DNA of 8,578 bases from Treponema sp. UBA1798 (GTDB lineage Bacteria; Spirochaetota; Spirochaetia; Treponematales; Treponemataceae): the NCBI GenBank assembly GCA_002319875.1, contig DCFS01000301.1, forward strand, positions 8,228-16,805. The letters are read 5' to 3'. The first letter of the stretch is position 1. Each line of letters opens with the position of its first letter. Below are positions 1-5,856 of the stretch, in pieces. Below the pieces are notes generated by a model. It worked only from the letters and a program-made list of their open reading frames with translations, made no database searches and was not told the DNA's origin. Made by a program: the position numbers and the translations under genes.

Positions 1-2
1 CC

Positions 3-26
3 GAATTATGTAATTCTCCGAATTAC
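3..26. repeat. Overlapping short inverted repeats at the left edge
   Basis: GAATTA (3-8) is mirrored by TAATTC (11-16), and GTAATTC (10-16) by GAATTAC (20-26), so two perfect palindromes share an arm. The octamer CCGAATTA also occurs directly repeated at 1-8 and 18-25, a 17-base period. It lies just past the rubrerythrin stop codon. Neither strand shows a T-run after it, so a standard terminator is unlikely; an operator array or a processing hairpin is possible. The window edge may cut the element. Confidence 0.4.
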
Positions 27-51
27 TACAATATAATGATTTTCATATCTC

Positions 52-594
52 CTAGAAATTTTCTTCTTTCAACTGAAAAAAACTCTGCGGATGTGCACAG
101 ACAGGGCATACTGAAGGAGCTGCTTTACCGACACAGATATGTCCGCAATTTCTGCATTGCCAGATTTTTTCGCCGTCTTTGCTGAACACACATTCCTTTT
201 TTACATTGTCCAGCAGTTTAAGATACCGGGCTTCATGCTCCTTTTCTACAGCAGCAACACCCTCAAAAAGTTTTGCAATTGCATCGAATCCCTCTTCCTT
301 TGCTGTTTTTGCAAATCCTACATACATATCAGTCCATTCATAGTGCTCACCGGCTGCTGCCACCTCAAGATTTTCGGCAGTCGTCCCTATCCCATTATGG
401 AGAAGCTTGTACCATAATTTGGCATGTTCTCTTTCATTGCCAGAAGTCTCTTCAAATATCGCGGCAATCTGCTCAAAACCGTCTTTCCGTGCCTTACTTG
501 CAAAATACGAATATTTATTCGTTGCCTGCGATTCTCCGGCAAATGCAGTTGCAAGATTTTCAGCCGTCTTCGATCCTTTCAGTTCCTTTGACAT
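52..594 (-). CDS. rbr: Rubrerythrin (di-iron peroxidase with rubredoxin-like tail)
   Basis: This 180-residue protein is a complete rubrerythrin, a cytoplasmic non-haem iron enzyme that reduces hydrogen peroxide in anaerobes and microaerophiles. Residues 1-135 form the ferritin-like four-helix domain. The expected di-iron ligands are visible: Glu21, Glu54 with His57 (ExxH), Glu83 and Glu86, and Glu117 with His120 (ExxH). Residues 145-174 form the rubredoxin-like Fe(Cys)4 domain, with Cys147/Cys150 (CxxCGH) and Cys163/Cys166 (CPVC). Length and domain order are normal. The ATG at 594 has a strong GGAGG ribosome site six bases upstream (605-601). The gene stands alone on this strand and diverges from the LysM-protein gene. 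A promoter lies at 631-659. The family is commonly induced by peroxide, but no clear PerR box is visible. The assignment is firm; the electron donor cannot be read from the sequence. Confidence 0.96.
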   Translation of the reverse strand: MSKELKGSKTAENLATAFAGESQATNKYSYFASKARKDGFEQIAAIFEETSGNEREHAKLWYKLLHNGIGTTAENLEVAAAGEHYEWTDMYVGFAKTAKEEGFDAIAKLFEGVAAVEKEHEARYLKLLDNVKKECVFSKDGEKIWQCRNCGHICVGKAAPSVCPVCAHPQSFFQLKEENF

Positions 595-630
595 ATCATA
601 CCTCCATAATTTATTTAAACACTTTATATA

Positions 631-659
631 AGTATACGGGTCCCTCCCATAAAAAGCAA
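631..659 (-). promoter_or_regulatory. Candidate sigma-70 promoter of the rubrerythrin gene
   Basis: On the minus strand, TTGCTT (659-654) is followed by a 17-base spacer and TATACT (636-631). Transcription would start near 624, giving a leader of about 30 bases that includes the GGAGG ribosome site. The -35 box is only a partial match, so this is a reasonable but not certain call. Confidence 0.45.
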
Positions 660-689
660 TCTAAAAAAAGTTCAGAAATAGTGTAAAAA

Positions 690-721
690 TACCGATAATT
701 TAAATCGGAAAATTATCAGTA
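690..721. repeat. Inverted repeat with GATAAT/ATTATC arms
   Basis: GATAATTT (694-701) is mirrored perfectly by AAATTATC (710-717) around an 8-base centre. After one mismatch (C693/A718) three more pairs extend it (690-692 with 719-721). An overlapping alternative is CCGAT (692-696) with ATCGG (704-708). It lies upstream of the rubrerythrin -35 box, where an activator or repressor could bind. The hexamers GATAAT and ATTATC resemble Fur-family half-sites, but the 12-base separation is not canonical, so the regulator is unknown. Confidence 0.4.
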
Positions 722-724
722 ATA

Positions 725-764
725 GAGTCACTTCAAAAATTCGCCTGATTTTTGAAAACGACTC
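725..764. repeat. Two-part perfect hairpin in the divergent intergenic region
   Basis: An inner stem TTCAAAAAT (732-740) pairs exactly with ATTTTTGAA (748-756) around a 7-base loop. An outer stem GAGTC (725-729) pairs exactly with GACTC (760-764), separated from the inner stem by 2 and 3 unpaired bases. The element lies upstream of both flanking divergent genes, so it cannot terminate either. It could be a small dispersed palindromic repeat or a regulatory site. Copy number in the genome would decide. Confidence 0.55.
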
Positions 765-777
765 AATTATTATATCG

Positions 778-806
778 TTGACATTGTATGCATTCACATC
801 TAACAT
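778..806 (+). promoter_or_regulatory. Strong sigma-70 promoter of the LysM-protein gene
   Basis: A perfect TTGACA (-35, 778-783) is followed by exactly 17 bases and TAACAT (-10, 801-806). Transcription would start near 813, about 20 bases before the ATG at 834, leaving room for the GAGG ribosome site at 823-826. This is the best promoter match in the window and probably drives at least the LysM-protein and transglycosylase genes. Confidence 0.75.
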
Positions 807-813
807 AATGTTA
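801..813. promoter_or_regulatory. Perfect 13-bp palindrome over the -10 box and start site
   Basis: TAACAT (801-806), a central A, and ATGTTA (808-813) form a perfect palindrome. Its left arm is the -10 hexamer and its right arm reaches the predicted transcription start. A protein bound here would block RNA polymerase, so it is a plausible repressor operator. It could also be chance in AT-rich DNA, and I do not recognise the motif. Confidence 0.4.
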
Positions 814-833
814 AAGAATTTTGAGGTAGATAT

Positions 834-2132
834 ATGAACAAGACTATCGGTATAAAGCTTGCAGATGGATCATTTTATCCTATTCTGGAAGAAGACCGTC
901 CCGGAAAAAAAATACTGGATTTAACGACTGTCAAAGACAATCAGACCACAGTACAAGTTGATTTATACCGTTCAGAAACAAAGTCTATGAATGATGCCGA
1001 ATATGTTGATACTCTTCAGATAGACAATCTTGCGGCACACCCGAATGGGGAACCGGATCTCTCTCTTAATGTTTTTCTTGATGAACAGAATGAACTTTCA
1101 GCAGAGATAAAAGATCCTGAATCAGGAGAACACAGCAATATTTCTATAAACCTCGTAAACCGGAGTAAATCAGAACGTGAAGAGCCGGCAAATTTTGAAC
1201 TTACAGATATACCGGAAGAAAATGACAGCACAGAAGATCACGGAACGGGACTTCTTGCCGCTGCAGAAAAAAAAGCCACGGCACAGAAAAAAACTGATAC
1301 CATAAATGAGCCTTTCCGTTTTGACTCTATTGAGTCAACAAACAATAGTGCTGAAAAATCAGATAAGACAGATGACAGCTTCTTTGATCTGCCAGATTTT
1401 GATACGCTTGAGACCGCACCGGTATCAACTGATATGAAAGAGATCGGCAAAAAGCAGAATGAGGCGAAAGAAGAACTGAACGAAGTGAATTTCGATATTC
1501 CGGACTTCGATGATACACAAAAAAACAGTTCCATAACGAAAAATATAAGTACCGATTTTGATACCGCGTCAGAAGGTCCTGATTTTACAGATCTATATGG
1601 AAGTAAAACGACAGACGATACTACCGGTAATAAAGAAAATCCGGAAAAAACAAAACGACATGTTATTATCTGTATTATCTGCGCTGCCGTCTGTATTATA
1701 GCAACCATACTTGTATTGTTCGTTATACCATCGCGTATTAATCTGATAAAATCGATAGGTACAAAGGAAATGGGAAAGACAACGCAACCGGTCCTGCAGA
1801 CACCTTCAAAACCTCTGCCGGTTATGCCGGAACAGCAAGTACCACCGGTAGCTGCAGACCAGGAAGTACCTGCTCAGACTACTGAACCGCCGGCAAAGGA
1901 AAATGAAATTGTCGTGCCACAGACACCGGAAGTTATACCAACTGCACCGCAGCCTGCGAAGACCCAAAATGATGCTATAAAATACAAAATACACTGGGGA
2001 GATACACTGTGGGATCTGGCAGATGCTTATTACAGAAATCCGTGGAAATATCAAAAAATTGCGAAATACAATCATATAAAAGATCCGGATTATATCATTT
2101 CAGGCACTTACATTATTATTCCGGCGCAGTGA
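834..2132 (+). CDS. Hsp70 substrate-domain-like / single-pass membrane / LysM fusion protein
   Basis: This 432-residue protein has an unusual layout. Residues 1-108 resemble the beta substrate-binding domain of DnaK/Hsp70: IGI near the start, DNQTTVQVDLYRSE (35-48) matching DnaK's DNQ...V.I.VLQGER, then G-x-P-x-hydrophobic alternation (72-82) and NELSAEIKDPESGE (86-99) matching the GIL.VSAKDK.SGKE region. Residues 110-272 are a strongly acidic, Ser/Thr-rich linker with DLPDFD (185-190) and DIPDFD (221-226). Residues 276-298 form one membrane helix, 318-376 are Pro-rich, and 382-430 form a C-terminal LysM domain with GDTLWDLA. The inferred topology is N-terminus in the cytoplasm and LysM in the periplasm, binding peptidoglycan. 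No ATPase domain precedes it: an in-frame TGA lies at 822-824. The start has GAGG seven bases upstream. The transglycosylase gene follows after 23 bases. LysM and membrane calls are firm, the Hsp70 relationship is a good by-eye match, and the function is unknown. Confidence 0.9.
   Translation: MNKTIGIKLADGSFYPILEEDRPGKKILDLTTVKDNQTTVQVDLYRSETKSMNDAEYVDTLQIDNLAAHPNGEPDLSLNVFLDEQNELSAEIKDPESGEHSNISINLVNRSKSEREEPANFELTDIPEENDSTEDHGTGLLAAAEKKATAQKKTDTINEPFRFDSIESTNNSAEKSDKTDDSFFDLPDFDTLETAPVSTDMKEIGKKQNEAKEELNEVNFDIPDFDDTQKNSSITKNISTDFDTASEGPDFTDLYGSKTTDDTTGNKENPEKTKRHVIICIICAAVCIIATILVLFVIPSRINLIKSIGTKEMGKTTQPVLQTPSKPLPVMPEQQVPPVAADQEVPAQTTEPPAKENEIVVPQTPEVIPTAPQPAKTQNDAIKYKIHWGDTLWDLADAYYRNPWKYQKIAKYNHIKDPDYIISGTYIIIPAQ
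1321..1338. repeat. Intragenic palindrome TTGACTC/GAGTCAA
   Basis: TTGACTC (1321-1327) and GAGTCAA (1332-1338) are perfect inverted repeats around a 4-base centre, inside the linker-coding part of the LysM-protein gene. The GACTC/GAGTC core is the same pentamer that forms the outer stem of the 725-764 hairpin upstream. It may be coincidence or a second site for the same DNA-binding factor. Confidence 0.3.
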
Positions 2133-2155
2133 GGTTCGCGCAGGAATATTCAGCC

Positions 2156-4273
2156 GTGACAAAATCCATACGCATAATTCCGCTTATATTTTTCCTGTCA
2201 GGAAGCACACTTTTTTCTTCCTGTAGTAAAAAAACACCGGTGTTTCAGCGACAATATGGAGTTGATGCAGAATATTATCAGGGATTACGCAGTATTCAGG
2301 ACGGTAATGAAGCGGAGGCGGAAAAGCACTTCCGTAATTGCAGCAAAAATGGCAGTAAATATACAGCAAGAAGAAGCGCGGAAGCATTAACACAACTCGG
2401 AAATGTTCAGGAACGCATTGAAGCCTGTGCAAACCTGGTAAAGACATACCATGATGAAGATGCACTTCTGCGATCTGCAGGCGAACTCACCCAGGATGGA
2501 GAATTTGCACAAGTCATTTTACAGACTGATACAATAGATATTTCTGAATACAATAATAAACTTGTCTGGTTTCGTATCAATGCAATGCAGAAAAAATCGG
2601 ATACACGGCTTGCTGAGACTGTTTACCAGTGGTTTACCACCAGACCGATAAGTCCCGAGCATTATAAGTTCTATACAGAAGCCCTTGCAGGTTCTCAAAA
2701 GATATGCGATATAAACCAGCAGATCATCATAACCTTCAGGGTAGCCGCATACAGGAAAAGCTATATTTCAGCCTACAAACAACTGAGTTCGGTTATTTCA
2801 GTGATCGAAAGTGACGGTCGGTTTATTTTTACACAGCAGCTTATTTCCGATATGGGTAAGGTCTCCCTTTATGGAAGCAGTCTCTGGTCAAAAAATGCAA
2901 AATTTTTTGATGACCTTGCAGAACGTGCAGAATCATCAGGAAACCGGGAAAATGCTTTTTATTCCCGCTTCTACGCAGCTCGTCTTTATGACAAGGGTGG
3001 GTCATACTACCCGCTTGCAGCACAGAGATATACACAGGCAATGGATGATGCGCCGACAACGGATAATTTTGATAATACGCTATGGTACAGACTGAATATG
3101 GATCTCGCTGTTTCTACAGATAATGCATTATCAACACTCCAGACCTATCGCGGAAAATGGCATAATCCGGAATATTTTGCCGACTTTTTCGATACGCTTG
3201 CAGTTCTTCTTCTTTCAAACCGCGAGTGGAATGATTTTTACAGAGTATACACGATAATCGATGGTTTCGCAGACGACAGTACGGCAGCAAAATATGCTTA
3301 TCTGAGCGGACGGCTTATAGAAAACAATCTTGCAGATACAGGATCCTCACCTTCGGACGCCACTAACGCTGCTCGTGCAGCTTTCACCCGCGCCCTTAAC
3401 AGCGGATCTGATACATACTACAAGATTCTTGCGGCCGACCGGCTGGGGTTATCTGGCAGTGAACTTGAAAAAGTCTTCTACAATACGCAAATAACTGTTG
3501 ATTTTAAGGCAGATGCAGAGGCGGAAACCTTACTGTCCGGATATGCCGTATTCGGTTTTCCACAATATATATATCCAGAATGGCAGAAAATAACGGGAAG
3601 CGGAATCTCTATCGGGCTTGACTGTTCTTCTGCTCTGGCAAATTTTTTACGTAACTGCGACGACAGTTTGCCTAATCACTACGCACAGAGCCTTCGTATC
3701 ATTTCGAGAGCAGCTGCAAAAAGCGATCGAGTTCTTTCAAAAGACACTCTCGAGCTCTTTTATCCGCAAAATTTCCACAAAATGGTCGTATCTGCCTGTA
3801 CACAGTTTGGACTGAAGGAATATCTCCTTTATGCTCTGATCCGCAGCGAAAGTCTCTTCGATCCAGACATAGAAAGTTATGTCGGCGCTGCCGGTCTGAC
3901 ACAGTTGATGGAATCAACGGCTGGAGATATAGCAAAAAAACTAAAAATGTCCGATTATAATCTTAATGATCCGGAAACAAATATTAAATTTGGGGCATAC
4001 TATCTCTGCAGCCTTATACAAAGACTTGATAATTCGGATATTCTGGCACTGCTTGCTTATAACAGCGGAATAACACGGGTCAGAAGCTGGGTCAGCGATT
4101 CCCGACTGGAACTAGGTTCGAAATCAAAACTTCCGATGGATCTTTTCCTTGAAACGATACCCTTTGCAGAAACCAGAGAATACGGAAGAAAAACAGTTTC
4201 TGCAGCAGTTATGTATGGATGGCTGTATTATGATGCACCTCCAAATGCTGTAATCAGTGAAATACTTGAATAA
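2156..4273 (+). CDS. Slt-type lytic murein transglycosylase lipoprotein
   Basis: The 705-residue product cleaves the MurNAc-GlcNAc bond of peptidoglycan to give anhydro ends, acting in the periplasm as an anchored lipoprotein. A signal peptide (MTKSIRIIPLIFFLSG) ends in the lipobox LFSSC with Cys23, a relaxed spirochaete-type box. Residues from about 40 to 530 are helical and TPR-like, as in the ring domain of Slt70. The C-terminal SLT domain has the catalytic Glu565 in RSESLFDP, GLTQLMESTA (580-589) and AYNSG (634-638). Length is close to Slt70 (about 645). I chose GTG 2156 because it begins directly at the signal peptide with AGGA upstream. GTG 2129, overlapping the previous stop codon as GTGA, would add nine residues and allow translational coupling. 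An ATG at 2009 would overlap the LysM gene by 124 bases and is unlikely. It is probably cotranscribed with the LysM-protein gene. Confidence 0.92.
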   Translation: MTKSIRIIPLIFFLSGSTLFSSCSKKTPVFQRQYGVDAEYYQGLRSIQDGNEAEAEKHFRNCSKNGSKYTARRSAEALTQLGNVQERIEACANLVKTYHDEDALLRSAGELTQDGEFAQVILQTDTIDISEYNNKLVWFRINAMQKKSDTRLAETVYQWFTTRPISPEHYKFYTEALAGSQKICDINQQIIITFRVAAYRKSYISAYKQLSSVISVIESDGRFIFTQQLISDMGKVSLYGSSLWSKNAKFFDDLAERAESSGNRENAFYSRFYAARLYDKGGSYYPLAAQRYTQAMDDAPTTDNFDNTLWYRLNMDLAVSTDNALSTLQTYRGKWHNPEYFADFFDTLAVLLLSNREWNDFYRVYTIIDGFADDSTAAKYAYLSGRLIENNLADTGSSPSDATNAARAAFTRALNSGSDTYYKILAADRLGLSGSELEKVFYNTQITVDFKADAEAETLLSGYAVFGFPQYIYPEWQKITGSGISIGLDCSSALANFLRNCDDSLPNHYAQSLRIISRAAAKSDRVLSKDTLELFYPQNFHKMVVSACTQFGLKEYLLYALIRSESLFDPDIESYVGAAGLTQLMESTAGDIAKKLKMSDYNLNDPETNIKFGAYYLCSLIQRLDNSDILALLAYNSGITRVRSWVSDSRLELGSKSKLPMDLFLETIPFAETREYGRKTVSAAVMYGWLYYDAPPNAVISEILE

Positions 4274-4324
4274 ATAAGCAGCGTCAGTTCCTGCCTGCTG
4301 CTACCAGATAAAGTCCGGTTTATA

Positions 4325-4353
4325 TTGCTGCAGACGATAAAACATGCTATAAA
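4325..4353 (+). promoter_or_regulatory. Candidate promoter of the lrgA-lrgB pair
   Basis: TTGCTG (4325-4330) is followed by exactly 17 bases and TATAAA (4348-4353). Transcription would start near 4360, leaving a short leader that includes the AAGGA ribosome site (4369-4373). This would let the pair be expressed independently of the transglycosylase gene 105 bases upstream. The rest of that gap holds only a weak 6-bp stem (4277-4282 with 4297-4302) without a T-run. Confidence 0.45.
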
Positions 4354-4378
4354 TTGCGCTGATAATTTAAGGAACTAT

Positions 4379-4765
4379 ATGAAATATATAAAACAGTTCG
4401 GCATAATACTGATAGTATCCTTTCTGGGTGAACTATTATGCCGGATAATACCCCTGCCGATTCCGGCAAGTATCTATGGCCTCATTATTATGTTCACAGT
4501 CTTACAAATCAGGTTATTTCCGGTTTCTGCAGTCAGGGATACGAGTAAATTTCTTATTGAAATCATGCCACTCATGTTTATTCCTGCAGCTGCAGGCCTT
4601 TTGAAACTATGGGAAATAGTCAAACCATTACTGTTACCGTATATGATAATAACGGTTATATCGACAGTTCTCGTAATGGCTGTTGCTGGACAGATCACAC
4701 AGACAGTTATTAATTATGATGCCAATAACAAACAAAAGAAAAAAAAAGATGAAATTCATCAATGA
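4379..4765 (+). CDS. lrgA: LrgA/CidA-family holin-like membrane protein
   Basis: This 128-residue inner-membrane protein belongs to the CidA/LrgA family, first described as holin/antiholin-like controllers of murein hydrolase activity and later linked to pyruvate or small-acid transport. The family signature IIPLPIPASIYGLIIMF lies at 23-39. Four hydrophobic segments are visible (about 6-24, 28-45, 58-76, 84-106), followed by a Lys-rich cytoplasmic tail. The ATG is preceded by AAGGA with a five-base spacer. A TTG codon in frame at 4325 is part of the proposed -35 box, not a start. Its last 17 bases overlap lrgB, and a run of nine A residues (4739-4747) lies in the tail just before the lrgB start. 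An Slt-type murein hydrolase gene is directly upstream. The family call is firm; whether it acts as LrgA or CidA, or which solute it handles, cannot be read. Confidence 0.9.
   Translation: MKYIKQFGIILIVSFLGELLCRIIPLPIPASIYGLIIMFTVLQIRLFPVSAVRDTSKFLIEIMPLMFIPAAAGLLKLWEIVKPLLLPYMIITVISTVLVMAVAGQITQTVINYDANNKQKKKKDEIHQ
4739..4747 (+). other. A9 run at the lrgA-lrgB junction
   Basis: Nine consecutive A residues lie in the Lys-rich end of lrgA, one base before the lrgB ATG (4749). lrgB is in the +1 frame relative to lrgA. An RNA lacking one A would read from lrgA through KKKK directly into MKFINDS of LrgB, joining the two proteins. This is a potential transcriptional slippage or frameshift site; nothing in the sequence proves it is used. 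Confidence 0.4.
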
Positions 4766-5441
4766 TTCATTATTCTTCGGTATGACTATCAGTATCATTG
4801 CATACGGATTGGGAATCCTGCTGTATAAAAGGACGAAACTTCCAGTCTGCAATCCGCTGCTCATTTCTATTATTATTACAATACTGGTACTAAAAATTTC
4901 ACATACAGAATACAGCTGCTATTTAAAGAGCGTCTCATATCTAAGCTATCTCCTTACCCCCGCGACAGTGTGTCTGGCAGTCCCATTGTATGAGCAAATC
5001 GGATTGCTCATACATAACTGGAAAGCAGTGACCGCCGGTATCCTTTCAGGAGTACTTACAAGCCTCTGCTGCATTTTCACTCTGGCTGTTGTTTTCAGGT
5101 TGGAACATAAAGAATACGTTACATTATTACCAAAATCGATTACGACGGCAATCGGCATAGGTGTTTCAGAAAAACTTGGAGGATATATTTCATTAACAGC
5201 TGCAGTTATTATTATTACCGGAATACTTGGTAACATATTTGCAGAAACAGCCTGCCGGATTTTTCACATAACTGATCCAATTGCAAAAGGTATTGCGATT
5301 GGTACAGCTTCCCATGCGGTAGGAACAGCAAAGGCTATGGAAATGGGAGAAATAGAAGGAGCCATGAGCAGTCTGTCAATTGTTGTTGCAGGTATTCTTA
5401 CTGTAATTGGAGCATCTGTTTTTGCACAATTTATAAAATAA
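4749..5441 (+). CDS. lrgB: LrgB/CidB-family membrane protein
   Basis: This 230-residue polytopic membrane protein is the usual partner of LrgA/CidA and matches the normal family length (about 230). It aligns by eye with E. coli YohK: NPLLIS near residue 35, LTPATVCLAVPLYEQ (69-83), LLPKSITTAIGIGVSEKLGG (126-145) and the hallmark GTASHAVGTAKAMEMGEIEGAMSSL (185-209). Several hydrophobic helices span the protein. I chose ATG 4749 because family members begin close to their first helix. ATG codons in frame at 4716 and 4719 would add a basic 10-11 residue extension. No strong ribosome site precedes any of them, so translation probably depends on ribosomes finishing lrgA, which it overlaps by 17 bases. 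The pair is known to affect autolysis and export of small metabolites; the role here is inferred. Confidence 0.92.
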   Translation: MKFINDSLFFGMTISIIAYGLGILLYKRTKLPVCNPLLISIIITILVLKISHTEYSCYLKSVSYLSYLLTPATVCLAVPLYEQIGLLIHNWKAVTAGILSGVLTSLCCIFTLAVVFRLEHKEYVTLLPKSITTAIGIGVSEKLGGYISLTAAVIIITGILGNIFAETACRIFHITDPIAKGIAIGTASHAVGTAKAMEMGEIEGAMSSLSIVVAGILTVIGASVFAQFIK

Positions 5442-5464
5442 AATGCTGTAATTACCGGCAGACA

Positions 5465-5548
5465 ACCAGGGATCGCATATATGTTCCGGATATGCTTTAT
5501 ATCCTGTCAACATTAATCAGCGTTTCCCTAGTCAAAATGTTTTTTTTT
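5465..5548 (+). terminator. Structured segment followed by T9, possible terminator of the lrgAB unit
   Basis: In the 150-base gap after lrgB, AGGGA (5468-5472) can pair with TCCCT (5525-5529), continued inward by CGC (5474-5476) with GCG (5520-5522) and outward by AC (5465-5466) with GT (5531-5532). Inside it a hairpin GGATAT/ATATCC (5488-5493, 5499-5504) competes with GCATAT/ATATGC (5475-5480, 5490-5495). Nine T residues follow at 5540-5548. It is looser than a textbook terminator, and could be a terminator, an attenuator of nifU-slyD or the end of a small RNA. Downstream, a weak TTGTGT/TATATA promoter-like pair (5547-5574) lies too close to the ribosome site to convince. Confidence 0.35.
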
Positions 5549-5591
5549 GTGTATGTTTAAGTAACATGTATATAAGGTTACAGGAGTGTCT

Positions 5592-5840
5592 ATGAGCGAT
5601 ACAAAAACGAACCCGATCGAAGCAACCGTAAAAGAGGCTCTCGAGATGTTCCGTCCTCAGCTTCAGGCAGATGGGGGCGATATGGAATTTATATCAATCG
5701 ACGACCAGAATCGCGTTCATCTCCGTCTTACAGGATCATGCGGCAGCTGTCCAATGGCAACGATGACCTTAAAAATGGGTATAGAGCGTTATCTCAAAGA
5801 TGCTGTTCCCGAGGTAACGGAAGTTATACAGGAACTATAA
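5592..5840 (+). CDS. NifU C-terminal-type Fe-S cluster scaffold
   Basis: This 82-residue protein is a stand-alone NifU C-terminal domain (Nfu type), which assembles or carries Fe-S clusters to apo-proteins in the cytoplasm. The family pattern is complete: RPQLQADGGDMEF (21-33), then GSCGSCPMATMTLK (48-61) with the cluster-binding Cys50 and Cys53. Length is normal for this single-domain form. I chose ATG 5592, five bases after AGGAG (5582-5586); a GTG at 5586 would add two residues and overlaps that site. The slyD-like gene begins 16 bases after the stop codon, so the two are surely cotranscribed. An inverted repeat GTAAC (5561-5565) / GTTAC (5577-5581) lies just upstream. Confidence 0.93.
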   Translation: MSDTKTNPIEATVKEALEMFRPQLQADGGDMEFISIDDQNRVHLRLTGSCGSCPMATMTLKMGIERYLKDAVPEVTEVIQEL

Positions 5841-5856
5841 AATTTCAGGAGTTTTT

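Noticed and set aside
32..37. Perfect TATAAT as an antisense promoter into the rubrerythrin 3' end
   Set aside because: The matching -35 position (TGTAAT) is poor and the region is AT-rich, so chance is likely.
1238..1708. 156-codon minus-strand open frame inside the LysM-protein gene
   Set aside because: A Ser/Phe-rich mirror of the acidic linker coding; no ribosome site or family likeness.
2009..2155. Longer transglycosylase start at ATG 2009
   Set aside because: It would overlap the LysM-domain codons by 124 bases and put about 50 polar residues before a clear lipoprotein signal peptide.
4277..4302. Terminator between the transglycosylase and lrgA genes
   Set aside because: Only a 6-bp stem with a 14-base loop and no T-run afterwards.
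4325..4378. TTG start giving an 18-residue extension of LrgA
   Set aside because: The TTG coincides with a proposed -35 box, and ATG 4379 has a good AAGGA site and starts right at the first helix.
5547..5574. TTGTGT/TATATA promoter for nifU-slyD
   Set aside because: Weak -35, 16-base spacer, and the start would fall on the ribosome site.
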